From an uncultured Bacteroidota bacterium (GTDB lineage Bacteria > Bacteroidota > Bacteroidia > UKL13-3): a DNA stretch of 42,476 nt. The stretch covers positions 1-42,476 of the forward strand of contig CAIVZR010000049.1 of the NCBI GenBank assembly GCA_903910445.1. Reading direction: 5' to 3'. The position numbers and the translations under genes are program-made. The notes beneath the pieces are model-generated. The model saw only the letters and a program-made list of their open reading frames with translations. It did not search any database and was not told the origin of the DNA. Shown in pieces: positions 1-8,254 of the stretch (positions are counted from its first letter, which is position 1; each line of letters starts with the position of its first letter).

Positions 1-134
1 AAATTTTACAAATATTAAGCGCTTCCATGTTTGATAAAACTCATTTAAAAGACCTTTTGCAAAGCCCTATCTGTCAGGATGTCAAAGAACAAAACAGCGA
101 ACAGTTAAAAATGGACCTAAATTAACCGGACACT
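1..134 (+). mobile_element. Right end of an IS element with transposase C-terminal tail
   Basis: An open frame enters the window at position 3 and stops at 123-125. Its last residues include SASMFDKTHLKDLL and then a VKEQN stretch, which I recall as the C-terminus of IS4-type (DUF4372-like) transposases of Bacteroidota. The stop is followed at once by CCGGACACT, a plausible element terminus. Homology to a tyrosine recombinase then starts in the same frame at about 135. The simplest reading is that this IS jumped into the recombinase gene and only its right end lies in the window. The family call is from memory of the tail sequence; the left end and target duplication cannot be seen. Confidence 0.45.
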
Positions 135-815
135 AGTGATTTCATTATTAAACGTGAATTATCTGCTTCATATCAAAACCAGGTAGTGAATTCGCTCAAG
201 CTCTTTTTTTTAAATATTCAAAATAAGAAATTAGAAATTGAATTAATTCATCGTCCGAAGCGAGAAAAATTACTACCGAACGTGCTTAGTAAAGAAGAAG
301 TAAAAGCCATATTGAATGCACATAAGAATATTAAACACCGAATGATGCTTTCCTTGATTTACAGTTGTGGGTTGAGGCGGAGCGAATTATTAAATTTAAA
401 ACCGAATGATATTGATTCAAAACGTAATTTAATAATGATCAAGCAATCGAAAGGCAGGAAAGACCGTATTGTGCAATTGTCGGAAAAGATATTGGCCATG
501 TTGCGATTGTATTATCAATTGGAGCGGCCCAAGGTATGGTTATTTGAGGGTCAGCAGTCAGGGGAGCAATACAGCGAAAAAAGTTTGGAGAGTGTATTAA
601 AGCAAGCCTTAGCAAAAGCCAAAATCAAGAAACCTGTTAGTTTGCATTGGCTGAGGCATAGTTATGCCACCCATTTGCTAGAGGCGGGCACCGATTTGAG
701 GTTTATACAAGAGCTCTTAGGACATTCGAGTAGCAAGACCACAGAAATATATACCCATGTGAGTACCAAGAGCATTCAAAACATTAAGAGTCCGTTTGAT
801 GATTTGGAGATATGA
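135..815 (+). pseudogene. Tyrosine recombinase (integron-integrase-like), 5' end lost
   Basis: The catalytic domain of a tyrosine site-specific recombinase is complete. The first Arg is in CGLRRSE, the Lys in KGRKDR, HxxR in HWLRH, then the second His in LLGH and the nucleophile Tyr in IYTHV. The tail SIQNIKSPFDDL resembles the SPxDxL tail of integron integrases more than XerD, but the extra block IntI proteins carry before the HxxR motif is not apparent. Recombinase-like sequence (FIIKRELSASYQNQV) continues upstream of the first possible start, a GTG at 186, to about 135, where a stop codon and IS-like DNA replace it. Most of the N-terminal DNA-binding domain is therefore missing, and the protein is probably inactive unless rescued in trans. 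It points toward the cassette array, whose first boundary is about 100 bp away, so it is the natural candidate for the enzyme that built the array. Confidence 0.8.
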
Positions 816-912
816 AAGCAAAAGGATAGATTTGAATACAATCCCAATAAAAACCAGGCATACCTCCCCACATGTGAAGAGACATACCTGATAAAGTGAG
901 GGATATAAATAA

Positions 913-918
913 GTTAGC
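913..918 (+). other. Recombination junction at start of first cassette (attI-side)
   Basis: The bases GTTAGC at 913-918 match the GTTA edge that ends every hairpin of the array. The sequence GTTAGCTGC here is the exact reverse complement of GCAGCTAAC at the left edge of the first hairpin (3085-3093), and the match extends to 13 of 15 bases. This places the 5' edge of the first cassette between 913 and 914 and makes 816-913 the likely attI-type region next to the recombinase gene. This is inferred from complementarity, not from a known attI sequence. Confidence 0.6.
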
Positions 919-984
919 TGCAACCCGACCGAAACAGTCTGCAGTAGATAAACGAACTTGATAAATAGTTTATAAAAAAATAAT

Positions 985-1623
985 ATGACAGAAACAATTT
1001 CATTTGGACTTTTATGTATCACTTCACTTTTTACCTTAATAAATCCATTAGGGACAATGCCTGTGTTTATGTCAATGACCGCTGACCTATCCGTTGTTGA
1101 CAGAAATAAAACTGCAAAGAAAGCCTCTATAGTATCGCTGATAACAATAGTTGCTTTTGCCTTTACAGGACAACTCCTATTTAACTTTTTTGGTATTTCA
1201 GTAAATAGTTTTAGAGTTGTTGGGGGTGTAATATTTTTTATTATGGGAATGGATATGCTTCAAGCTAGACTTGGACAAGTGAAAATCAAAGACAATGAAG
1301 TAAAAAGTTATGTAACTGACATTTCAATAACACCTTTAGCTATTCCTATGATTTGTGGACCCGGGGCTATTACAAACGCAATTGTTTTAATGGAAGATGC
1401 CAATAACATTCAAAAAAAAATTATTTTAATGCTTTCAATTTGTCTAATAATGTTTGTTACTTATTTAATCCTGTATAGTTCATCTAAATTGATAAAACTA
1501 CTTGGGCAAACAGGCATAAATGTTATGATGAGAATAATGGGACTAATAGTTATGGTTATTGCTGTTGAGTTTTTCTTTACTGGTTTAAAACCAATCATTT
1601 TGGATATATTAAAAAGCAGATAG
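985..1623 (+). CDS. MarC family integral membrane protein
   Basis: A 212-residue, very hydrophobic protein with about six membrane segments. It has the family hallmarks INPLGTMPVF near residue 20 and PLAIPMICGPGAI near residue 113, two related segments that reflect the internal duplication of MarC/UPF0056 proteins. The inner-membrane family has no settled function; the old link to multiple antibiotic resistance in E. coli was not upheld. The length is typical and the ATG start has no Shine-Dalgarno, as expected. It is the first of three co-oriented genes in the first cassette, 29 bp upstream of a Crp/Fnr regulator. No promoter was assigned; an upstream attI-side promoter is possible. Confidence 0.88.
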   Translation: MTETISFGLLCITSLFTLINPLGTMPVFMSMTADLSVVDRNKTAKKASIVSLITIVAFAFTGQLLFNFFGISVNSFRVVGGVIFFIMGMDMLQARLGQVKIKDNEVKSYVTDISITPLAIPMICGPGAITNAIVLMEDANNIQKKIILMLSICLIMFVTYLILYSSSKLIKLLGQTGINVMMRIMGLIVMVIAVEFFFTGLKPIILDILKSR

Positions 1624-1652
1624 TTGTTGTTCAAAAAAATACGATAATCAAA

Positions 1653-2231
1653 ATGAGTGTACTAGAAAAAATAGACATTTTCAGACAATTCACCGACTTT
1701 AACGACAGTGAATTAGAAATCATTATGCCTTATTTTGTAGCTAAAAAATTTAAGAAAAAAACTCATCTTCTTGATGTAGGAAAGGTTTCAGATGAAGTTT
1801 ATTATTTAATAAAAGGCTGCATAAGACTTTATTGCGAAAAAGACGGAGAAGAACTTTCAACTTACTTTTTTACAGAAAATATGTTTGCTGGCTCTTATGA
1901 CAGTTTTCTATCACGAAGACCAAGTAAAGTTGCTATTGAAACATTAGAGGAATGTGAAGTTTTGGTACTTACTCACGAAGCACAAGAAAAATTGTATGAC
2001 ATATTTCCGAAAATGAACGAGTTTATAAGAAAAGCCATTGAACAAAGATTTGTGTTATTGCACGACTTGTTTATTTCTTATCTTTTAAACAGTCCAGAAG
2101 AAAGATATTTAATGCTTCAAAAAGATAGACCAGAATTATTGCAACGAATTCCCCAACACCAAATCGCTTCGTTTTTAGGCATTACAAGAGTTTCTTTAAG
2201 TAGAATTAGAAATCGTTTGGCTAAAAAGTAG
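1653..2231 (+). CDS. Crp/Fnr family transcriptional regulator
   Basis: A 192-residue regulator with a cyclic-nucleotide-binding-like beta-roll (about residues 10-115, with YYLIKGCIRLYCEKDGEE) and a C-terminal winged helix-turn-helix (QHQIASFLGITRVSLSRIR, about 168-186). The conserved linker SPEERYLML sits just before the HTH. This is the Bacteroidota-type Crp/Fnr group without Fnr iron-sulphur cysteines; the effector is unknown. A paralogue with the same SPEERYL-type linker and IASYLG-type HTH is broken by a frameshift at 38704-39292. It is middle gene of the first cassette, between marC-like and metallo-beta-lactamase-fold genes, and may control the latter. That is inference from position only. 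Confidence 0.9.
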   Translation: MSVLEKIDIFRQFTDFNDSELEIIMPYFVAKKFKKKTHLLDVGKVSDEVYYLIKGCIRLYCEKDGEELSTYFFTENMFAGSYDSFLSRRPSKVAIETLEECEVLVLTHEAQEKLYDIFPKMNEFIRKAIEQRFVLLHDLFISYLLNSPEERYLMLQKDRPELLQRIPQHQIASFLGITRVSLSRIRNRLAKK

Positions 2232-2316
2232 CGACTTGAATTTTGTATCTTTTGTTATCGTTTTAACCAATTTCAGCATCGTAGATTTGCAGAAATAATT
2301 TTAAAAATTAAAGACA

Positions 2317-3063
2317 ATGAACAAAATAGTTAAAAGAATACTTATTGGAGTTGGAGTACTCGTAGGTATAATCGCATTAGTAGTAGTAGGTTTTTTATAT
2401 AAATTCAGTTCCGAAACGGGGAAAATGACACCTGTGGAAACAGGACAAATTTCAGAACACGGATACGCTATAAAAGACGAATTTGTAAATATGTACCTTA
2501 TCAAAGACAGTTTAGGTTATATTGCAATTGACGCAGGTAAAGATATAAAAGTAATTGAAACAGAATTAAAGAAACTGAATATTAAACCTGAAGAAGTAAT
2601 TGCAGTTTTCTTGACACACTCTGATATGGACCACGTTGCAGGACTTCCTTTGTTTACAAATGCCAAATTGTATATGGCGAGAAACGAAGAAAAAATGCTT
2701 AATGGAGAGAAGCAAAAAATGCCAGGCTATAACAACAGTTTGAGTAGAAAAGACTACATTTTGTTAGACGACCATCAAACTGTTGAAATTGGGAAACATA
2801 AAATCAACTGCATTCTTACAGAAGGACATACAAGCGGTTCTATGTGTTTTCAAATAAATGACAAGAATTTATTTACAGGTGACATTTTGAGTTTACACGA
2901 TGGTAAACTTGGACAATCCGTAAAGTTTTTTGACCTTGACCACGATATGACAACAAAATCTATTTCAAAAATTACGAATATTCCAAACGTAGAAGTTATT
3001 TTGACTTCACATTGGGGAATTTCAAAAGACTATAAAAACGCAGTTAAAGACTGGAAAGAATAA
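2317..3063 (+). CDS. Metallo-beta-lactamase-fold hydrolase, membrane-anchored
   Basis: A 248-residue protein with an N-terminal hydrophobic helix (about residues 8-28, rich in I, V, G), then an MBL fold. The metal-binding HxHxDH-type motif is THSDMDH near residue 107 (first His replaced by Thr-His order), followed by EGHTSGS and FTGD, and a late TSHWG supplies the last His. This is a binuclear-metal hydrolase of unknown substrate, probably facing the periplasm behind its anchor. The gene ends 27 bp before the first attC-like hairpin and follows a Crp/Fnr gene, a common pairing in Bacteroidota. The substrate cannot be predicted; lactonase or glyoxalase-II-like activities are possible. Confidence 0.85.
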   Translation: MNKIVKRILIGVGVLVGIIALVVVGFLYKFSSETGKMTPVETGQISEHGYAIKDEFVNMYLIKDSLGYIAIDAGKDIKVIETELKKLNIKPEEVIAVFLTHSDMDHVAGLPLFTNAKLYMARNEEKMLNGEKQKMPGYNNSLSRKDYILLDDHQTVEIGKHKINCILTEGHTSGSMCFQINDKNLFTGDILSLHDGKLGQSVKFFDLDHDMTTKSISKITNIPNVEVILTSHWGISKDYKNAVKDWKE

Positions 3064-3089
3064 ACCAAACACGACAAACGGGCAGCAGC

Positions 3090-3216
3090 TAACAGCGGTT
3101 TTGCGTCAGGCGGGGTTTCGTGCTTCGTTTGACGCTTTCTGCGTATATTTTAGTTCGGTTCTTCGTATCAAGTTTAGTGGTAAAATCCCGCCCGAACGCA
3201 AAGCCGCAAAACGTTA
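3090..3216 (+). repeat. attC-like hairpin A, end of cassette 1
   Basis: A 127 bp imperfect inverted repeat runs from TAAC (3090) to GTTA (3213-3216). Left arm AGCGGTTTTGCGTCAGGCGGG pairs with a right arm carrying CCCGCCCGAACGCAAAGCCGC, leaving an unpaired AAAACG next to the terminal GTTA. The loop contains CTTCGTATCAAGTTTAGTGGT, also found almost unchanged in hairpin B. Size and layout resemble integron attC sites of the long Vibrio repeat type. It starts 27 bp after the hydrolase stop codon and ends cassette 1. Confidence 0.8.
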
Positions 3217-3271
3217 TAAGCAACCTTAAAATAGAACTTGACAAGTTGAAAATTAAAATCTATATTTGATT

Positions 3272-3550
3272 ATGCCTAAAATTGCTATTTATAAATTTCT
3301 GACTTTTTTTATTTTCGCCTACGATGCGCTTAATGAGCCACCGCATTTGCATATTGTTAAAGAAAAAGGAAATCGACAACGTTCTGCAAAAGTTTGGTTG
3401 GAGACTTTTAAAGTTGCTGAAAAAGGTACACTAAACGAGAAGGAATTAAATCAAGCAATTAGTTTGATTAAAAAGAATCAAATAATACTGATTGACTCAT
3501 TTAACAAGGTGAAAAATGGTCAAAAAATAACTACTATAAAATTAAAATAA
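3272..3550 (+). CDS. DUF4160 family protein
   Basis: A 92-residue basic protein starting at the ATG at 3272 (an in-frame TTG six bases earlier is less likely). The motif NEPPHLHIVKEKG (about residues 22-34) matches the family signature H/EPPHIHV; the rest is helix-rich. DUF4160 genes commonly sit directly before DUF2442 genes, as here, and the pair has been proposed to act as a toxin-antitoxin-like module, though no activity is established to my knowledge. The stop codon abuts the ATG of the next gene, so translation is likely coupled. It is first gene of the 0.73 kb second cassette, 56 bp after its GTTA junction. Confidence 0.75.
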   Translation: MPKIAIYKFLTFFIFAYDALNEPPHLHIVKEKGNRQRSAKVWLETFKVAEKGTLNEKELNQAISLIKKNQIILIDSFNKVKNGQKITTIKLK

Positions 3551-3811
3551 ATGACAACTACACTTAAAAATACCAAAATTTGTATCGAAAAATTAAATTT
3601 CGATAGCGTGGGAAAAATATCACTGAAACTTGAAGATGGTCGTGTAATTATTGTTCCATTAAAATATTTTCCAGACATACAAAAGTTGCCGGTTGAAAAA
3701 AGAAAAAAATACACAATTGTTGACGACCGAACCATTCTTTTCTCTTATTCTGACTCTGTGTATCATTTGGAGGATTTTATGGGATTAGAAAGCAAATGGC
3801 GAGAACGATAA
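3551..3811 (+). CDS. DUF2442 family protein
   Basis: An 86-residue protein with the DUF2442 pattern: LKLEDGRVIIVPLKYFPDI (about residues 26-44), then a KxxY/W-rich turn and a closing segment VYHLEDFMGL. It starts immediately after the stop of the DUF4160 gene (TAAATG), a coupled two-gene unit. The partner arrangement suggests a toxin-antitoxin-like pair, with DUF2442 usually taken as the antitoxin-side or DNA-binding partner. That role is inference. The gene stops 14 bp before hairpin B, so the cassette is almost entirely coding sequence plus recombination site. Toxin-antitoxin modules are typical passengers of large chromosomal integrons. Confidence 0.8.
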   Translation: MTTTLKNTKICIEKLNFDSVGKISLKLEDGRVIIVPLKYFPDIQKLPVEKRKKYTIVDDRTILFSYSDSVYHLEDFMGLESKWRER

Positions 3812-3824
3812 GAAAGGCAGCTTA

Positions 3825-3950
3825 TAACAGCACCTACAAGAAATTGGCGGTTCAGTGGTTAAATGAAGCTTTGTGCTTCGTATCAAGTTCAGTGGTGGCA
3901 GACAGTTTTCGTCTCCGAAATCGCCAACTTCTTGTAGCTGCATAACGTTA
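3825..3950 (+). repeat. attC-like hairpin B, end of cassette 2
   Basis: A 126 bp imperfect inverted repeat from TAAC (3825) to GTTA (3947-3950). The arms pair through TACAAGAAATTGGCGGTTC on the left and CGCCAACTTCTTGTAGC on the right. The left edge GCTTATAAC is the exact complement of GTTATAAGC that begins cassette 2 at 3213, as expected if this site was whole in a circular cassette. The loop shares CTTCGTATCAAGTTCAGTGGT with hairpin A, while the stem differs from A. Stems of B, C and E are related to each other. Confidence 0.85.
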
Positions 3951-3973
3951 GCACCAATATTAAAAGATCATAG

Positions 3974-6859
3974 ATGAGTTTAGACAAACTATTAGAAAAA
4001 GCGAAAGAATATAATTTATCGCAAGACATCATCGACTCCAGAGAAAGTGGAAGAATTGAGTTTGTTTCCAAATTTCCAATAGACCAAATTGGCAAATTGC
4101 AAATTGACGAATATGTTGCAGGGACTGACAAAAATAGTTTTTCCTATTGGCTAGAATTTAAAAAAATATTATTCGGTATCGGAGGAGGTAACGCCTCCAA
4201 ATTTGGACTTTATAAAGGAGCGGATGGTAATTATTACGGTGGTACAGGACAGAATAAAATTTTACTGAAAGGAAAAGAACTTGAAAAGCAATTTGAAATA
4301 ATAAAAACAGGAATTATTAAAGCGCTTGATTATGTAAAAAACGACAGAATATCAGAAATCAAAGCCCTCAATATTCCTATATGGAATATGGTTCTACAAA
4401 AAATACTGACCTTATATTTTCCAGACAAATTTATTACTATTGGAGCATCTGATGTCCTAATTGAATGCGCTAAAGATATTTCGCTTGACGGGATTGAACT
4501 TATTCCGGAAAACCTTATTCAAATAAACTATGAGTGCAAAAAGAAGTTGGACACTCAAGCATTTTTTAAAGATTGGAGTTATGAAAAAATCGGCACACTA
4601 ATTTGGGAAACATATTATGACGACTCAAAGCGTGATTATTATATACTTGGCTCAAAGTATGGAGAGAATAATAACGTTGATGTTTTTCCAGACATGCTTG
4701 CTAAATCCGTTATTTCGGTAGGCTTCGCCTCAAAATATGATTTGACAGAATATTTTCAAGCCAAACCTGTTGACATCGCAGAGTTTCTAGAAAAAAAAGG
4801 TGAGGAGCAAAAATCTATTAATGCATTAAAACATTTTCTTAGTCTTAAGGTAGGCGATAGAATTGCTATTAAAGCTAGTGGCTCTCCAAAAGGAACCAAA
4901 GGATTTCTGTCTATTGTTGGAATTGCCGAGGTGATAGAAAAAGACGGAAAAATATATGAACATGACCCAAAAGGTCTCGGTCATATTATAAACGTAAACT
5001 ATTTAAATGCCCCTGTATACAAAGAATTTGAACTTGGTGGTTATGGCTCAACCATGCATAAACTATCAAAGCCAGACCAAATTGATTTAATTTTTAAAGG
5101 CGAATATACAACCGCACCAATTTCAGGAAATGATTTCAATTCTATACTAAATAAGTTTGAAAAATCTGATTTGGACTTATACTTCAACTTTTTAAGAACA
5201 TTAATTAAACATTTCGACTTGCACTCTGGAGATGAGCGATTGGTCTTCAGTATTCGCGATAACAATTTGAATTTTACGATCGGGCAACGCTATTGTTGGA
5301 ATATTTACATTTCTAATTCTGATGGCAGATTTGGTGTTATTTCTAAAGACAAAATAAATTCACGAAGTGAAAGATTTGAAGGTTCTGGTCAACAACCTTT
5401 CTACACTCATGTTAGTGAAACTACTTTTAATGAAAAAAGCCTGACCTCGATAAACAATTCGATTGAAGAAGAATTAAAAAGAACAAAAAAATCCGGATTC
5501 CGAAAATTTAACAATATTGATTTTGAAAATTATGCATTTGGGATTATTCCTTTGCTAACAAATAATAATAAAATGGAACTATCATTAAACACAATATTAT
5601 ACGGTCCTCCTGGGACAGGAAAAACTCATTTGCTTAAAAATAAGTATATGCATCTTTTTACTTCATCAGAAAACTCCATTACAAGAGATGAATTTTTAAA
5701 AGATGTTATTCAAAATTGCTCTTGGTGGCAAGTCATTGCATTAGCTGTTTTAGAATTAGGTAAAACAAAAGTTTCAGGAATATTTAATCACGAATTTGTT
5801 CAAATTAAAACTCAATTATCCAATTCAACTACCGTAACACCGACAATATGGGGTCAATTACAAAGTCATACAATAGAGGAATGTGAGCATGTAAAAGTTC
5901 AAAGGAGAATGCCCCCATTTATTTTTAACAAAACTGATAATTCGGAATGGGAAATTCTTCTAAATGAAGTTAAGGAACAGGCGCCAGAAATATTGGAACT
6001 AAAAATGAAAATTGAAGGCTTTGCTAATATTCCAAATAAAAAAATTGAAAGATTCGAGTTTTTGACATTTCATCAATCTTATTCATATGAAGATTTTATT
6101 GAAGGAATTAAGCCCGAATTATCTGAAAGCGATGTTGCTTACAAAATTGAAGAAGGCGTGTTTCAGAAAATGTGTAATCGGGCACGTAACGATTCGGCTA
6201 ATAATTATGCTATATTCATAGATGAAATAAACAGAGGGAATATTTCATCGATTTTTGGGGAATTAATCACCTTAATTGAAGACGACAAAAGAGAAGGTAA
6301 ACCAAACCAAATAAAAGCAACACTACCATATTCGAAAAATTTATTTTCCGTACCAAATAACTTATATATTATTGGCACAATGAATACAGCGGATAGAAGC
6401 GTTGAGGCCTTGGATACAGCATTAAGAAGAAGGTTCTCATTTATAGAAATGAATCCCGAACCGGAAACATTAAATCAATCAGAATTCAAATGCGATGGAA
6501 TTGATTTAACGAAATTGTTGATTGCCATAAATGGAAGAATAGAAAAATTACTTGACAAAGATTATTGTATTGGACACTCCTACTTTATGACAATAAAAAA
6601 TAAAAATAAACCACTTGAAGAGCTAAATGATATTTTTAAAAATAAAATCCTGCCTTTGCTTCAAGAATATTTTTATGGTGACTGGGGTAAAATAATGCTA
6701 GTAGTTGGAAAAGAATTTGTTTTCAAAAAAGTTGAACCAATTAAATTTCTTTCTAATGATTTGGCGGATGACTATGAGGAATATAGTGAAAAGCCAATCT
6801 ACTGTTTCACTCAATCAGCGAAATGGACATTAGATTCTTTTAAATCAATTTATGAGTAG
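3974..6859 (+). CDS. McrB-like AAA+ GTPase subunit of modification-dependent restriction
   Basis: A 961-residue McrB-type motor. The AAA+ domain has Walker A GPPGTGKT (544-551), a conserved FHQSYSYEDFIEGI segment, Walker B DEINRGN (from D750), the McrB sensor motif MNTADRS and an Arg-rich finger LRRRF. These residues define the McrB family, which uses GTP to translocate and activates the McrC nuclease at modified DNA. The first 540 residues are unusually long; a segment at about 220-330 (YYILGSKYGENNN, then VGDRIAIKASGSPKG) looks like an EVE/PUA-type modified-base reader, which would set specificity. The stop overlaps the mcrC start by 8 bp. It begins 24 bp after the junction of a 4.3 kb cassette that contains only mcrB and mcrC, making a complete defence system one mobile unit. 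Confidence 0.9.
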   Translation: MSLDKLLEKAKEYNLSQDIIDSRESGRIEFVSKFPIDQIGKLQIDEYVAGTDKNSFSYWLEFKKILFGIGGGNASKFGLYKGADGNYYGGTGQNKILLKGKELEKQFEIIKTGIIKALDYVKNDRISEIKALNIPIWNMVLQKILTLYFPDKFITIGASDVLIECAKDISLDGIELIPENLIQINYECKKKLDTQAFFKDWSYEKIGTLIWETYYDDSKRDYYILGSKYGENNNVDVFPDMLAKSVISVGFASKYDLTEYFQAKPVDIAEFLEKKGEEQKSINALKHFLSLKVGDRIAIKASGSPKGTKGFLSIVGIAEVIEKDGKIYEHDPKGLGHIINVNYLNAPVYKEFELGGYGSTMHKLSKPDQIDLIFKGEYTTAPISGNDFNSILNKFEKSDLDLYFNFLRTLIKHFDLHSGDERLVFSIRDNNLNFTIGQRYCWNIYISNSDGRFGVISKDKINSRSERFEGSGQQPFYTHVSETTFNEKSLTSINNSIEEELKRTKKSGFRKFNNIDFENYAFGIIPLLTNNNKMELSLNTILYGPPGTGKTHLLKNKYMHLFTSSENSITRDEFLKDVIQNCSWWQVIALAVLELGKTKVSGIFNHEFVQIKTQLSNSTTVTPTIWGQLQSHTIEECEHVKVQRRMPPFIFNKTDNSEWEILLNEVKEQAPEILELKMKIEGFANIPNKKIERFEFLTFHQSYSYEDFIEGIKPELSESDVAYKIEEGVFQKMCNRARNDSANNYAIFIDEINRGNISSIFGELITLIEDDKREGKPNQIKATLPYSKNLFSVPNNLYIIGTMNTADRSVEALDTALRRRFSFIEMNPEPETLNQSEFKCDGIDLTKLLIAINGRIEKLLDKDYCIGHSYFMTIKNKNKPLEELNDIFKNKILPLLQEYFYGDWGKIMLVVGKEFVFKKVEPIKFLSNDLADDYEEYSEKPIYCFTQSAKWTLDSFKSIYE

Positions 6860-8126
6860 GGACAAAAACATAATACAAGTTTTTGAGCATCACACTTTGA
6901 AAGTTGATGAAACAGCTAAATTCAATTTAGTTCATTTCAATGCTTTAGAAAAATATGGTTATAAAACCAAAGAAAAATATTTTTCAGTAGGAAACAAGCG
7001 GATTAAATTTAATAACTATGTAGGCGTAATACAAGTCAAAAACTTAACAATTGAAATACTTCCAAAAGCCGACCATGGTTCAGATGATCAACATTCCAAA
7101 GACAAGTGGCATAATGCACTGATTTCAATGTTGCAAGAATGCAAGTTGATAAAGCTTAATGCAATTTCAAACGCAAAGCTGAAATTAAAATCAGCATCCA
7201 TTCTTGATTTATATTACGATCTTTTCTTATCAGAAACAGAAACTCTTTTTAAACATGGGTTAAGAAAAAACTATAGAGTAAAAACGGAGAATTTGAATAA
7301 AGTAAAAGGCAAAATACTTTTTACAAAGCACATCTCAATAAATGCATTCCATAAGGAAAGATTTTATATAGAACACAAAATATTTGACGCTAATAATAAA
7401 CTAAATCAAATTTTATACAAAGCTCTAATAGTTTTAAAGTCAATTGCGCATAACCCGAATCACAATATCAGAATTAATAAATTACTAATGAATTTCGAAG
7501 GAATCACTGACCAAAATATAACAAGTCGGTGGTTTGAAAAACTTAAATTCGACAGAAACACTGAAAGATATAGGCAGGCTTTAACTTTAGCTAAATTAAT
7601 TATTCTTCGCTATTCACCTGATTTGAAAGGAGGAAATGAAAATGTTTTGGCAATAATGTTTGATATGAATTTGCTTTATGAAAATTATATTTATCGTAAA
7701 CTAAAATCAATTCAATCAAATTCGAAAATTCCAGCTATACAAATTAAAGAGCAAAATAGAACTCCGTTTTGGGAATCAAGGGGATTAAGAGCTGATATTT
7801 TATTAGAAACAAACGGCAAGCGCTTTGTAATTGACACAAAATGGAAAGTACTAAATGACGACAAGCCTTCAGACAATGATTTGAAACAAATGTTTGCCTA
7901 TAATTTGCACTACGAAACCGACCTAAGTATTTTACTTTATCCAAAAACATCAATCAATACAGCAGACAAAAAACCATTCAGAAATATAAAGTTTAAAACA
8001 CAAAATTGCCAAGTCGCTTTTACTGACCTGTTCAACAAAGACGGTAACCTAGAAAAAAATTTAGGATTAAATATTTATAACGAACTTATTAAGCATGAAA
8101 TTAATACTGGTGCTAACAGCACCTAA
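6852..8126 (+). CDS. McrC-like nuclease subunit
   Basis: A 424-residue McrC homologue. The N-terminal half carries the McrC beta domain that docks on McrB (GVIQVKNLTIEILPKAD, about residues 57-73). The C-terminal PD-(D/E)xK nuclease has D315 in LRADILLE and the D328-T-K330 motif in FVIDTKWK. It cuts DNA when activated by McrB. The gene overlaps mcrB by 8 bp, so subunit supply is coupled. Its final codons and stop lie inside the left arm of hairpin C: residues NST and the TAA are encoded by AACAGCACCTAA of the repeat. The recombination site is therefore partly coding, a sign of compact cassette packing or a recent stop gain. Confidence 0.92.
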   Translation: MSRDKNIIQVFEHHTLKVDETAKFNLVHFNALEKYGYKTKEKYFSVGNKRIKFNNYVGVIQVKNLTIEILPKADHGSDDQHSKDKWHNALISMLQECKLIKLNAISNAKLKLKSASILDLYYDLFLSETETLFKHGLRKNYRVKTENLNKVKGKILFTKHISINAFHKERFYIEHKIFDANNKLNQILYKALIVLKSIAHNPNHNIRINKLLMNFEGITDQNITSRWFEKLKFDRNTERYRQALTLAKLIILRYSPDLKGGNENVLAIMFDMNLLYENYIYRKLKSIQSNSKIPAIQIKEQNRTPFWESRGLRADILLETNGKRFVIDTKWKVLNDDKPSDNDLKQMFAYNLHYETDLSILLYPKTSINTADKKPFRNIKFKTQNCQVAFTDLFNKDGNLEKNLGLNIYNELIKHEINTGANST

Positions 8127-8238
8127 AAAAAAATGGCGGCTTAAGTGCAAGTATAAACAGTTGTGCAATTAATAAACACTGTGCGTTAAGACAGTTTAGT
8201 GCATCTAAGCCGCCACTTCTTGTAGCTGCAAAACGTTA
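8114..8238 (+). repeat. attC-like hairpin C, end of cassette 3
   Basis: A 125 bp imperfect inverted repeat from TAAC (8114) to GTTA (8235-8238). Arm pairing includes ATGGCGGCTTA on the left with TAAGCCGCCA on the right. The left edge GGTGCTAAC is the exact complement of GTTAGCACC that opens cassette 3 at 3947, so the two ends of a 4.3 kb unit match each other. The right end GTAGCTGCAAAACGTTA is nearly the same as in B and E. The mcrC stop codon lies within the left arm. Confidence 0.85.
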
Positions 8239-8254
8239 GCGATAATTAGATGTT

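Noticed and set aside
186-815. Treating the recombinase as a complete XerC/D
   Set aside because: Homology continues upstream of any start codon and ends at IS-like DNA, so the gene is truncated.
717-1022. 101-residue minus-strand frame across the recombinase end and the MarC start
   Set aside because: It overlaps two well-supported genes on the other strand and has no recognisable motif.
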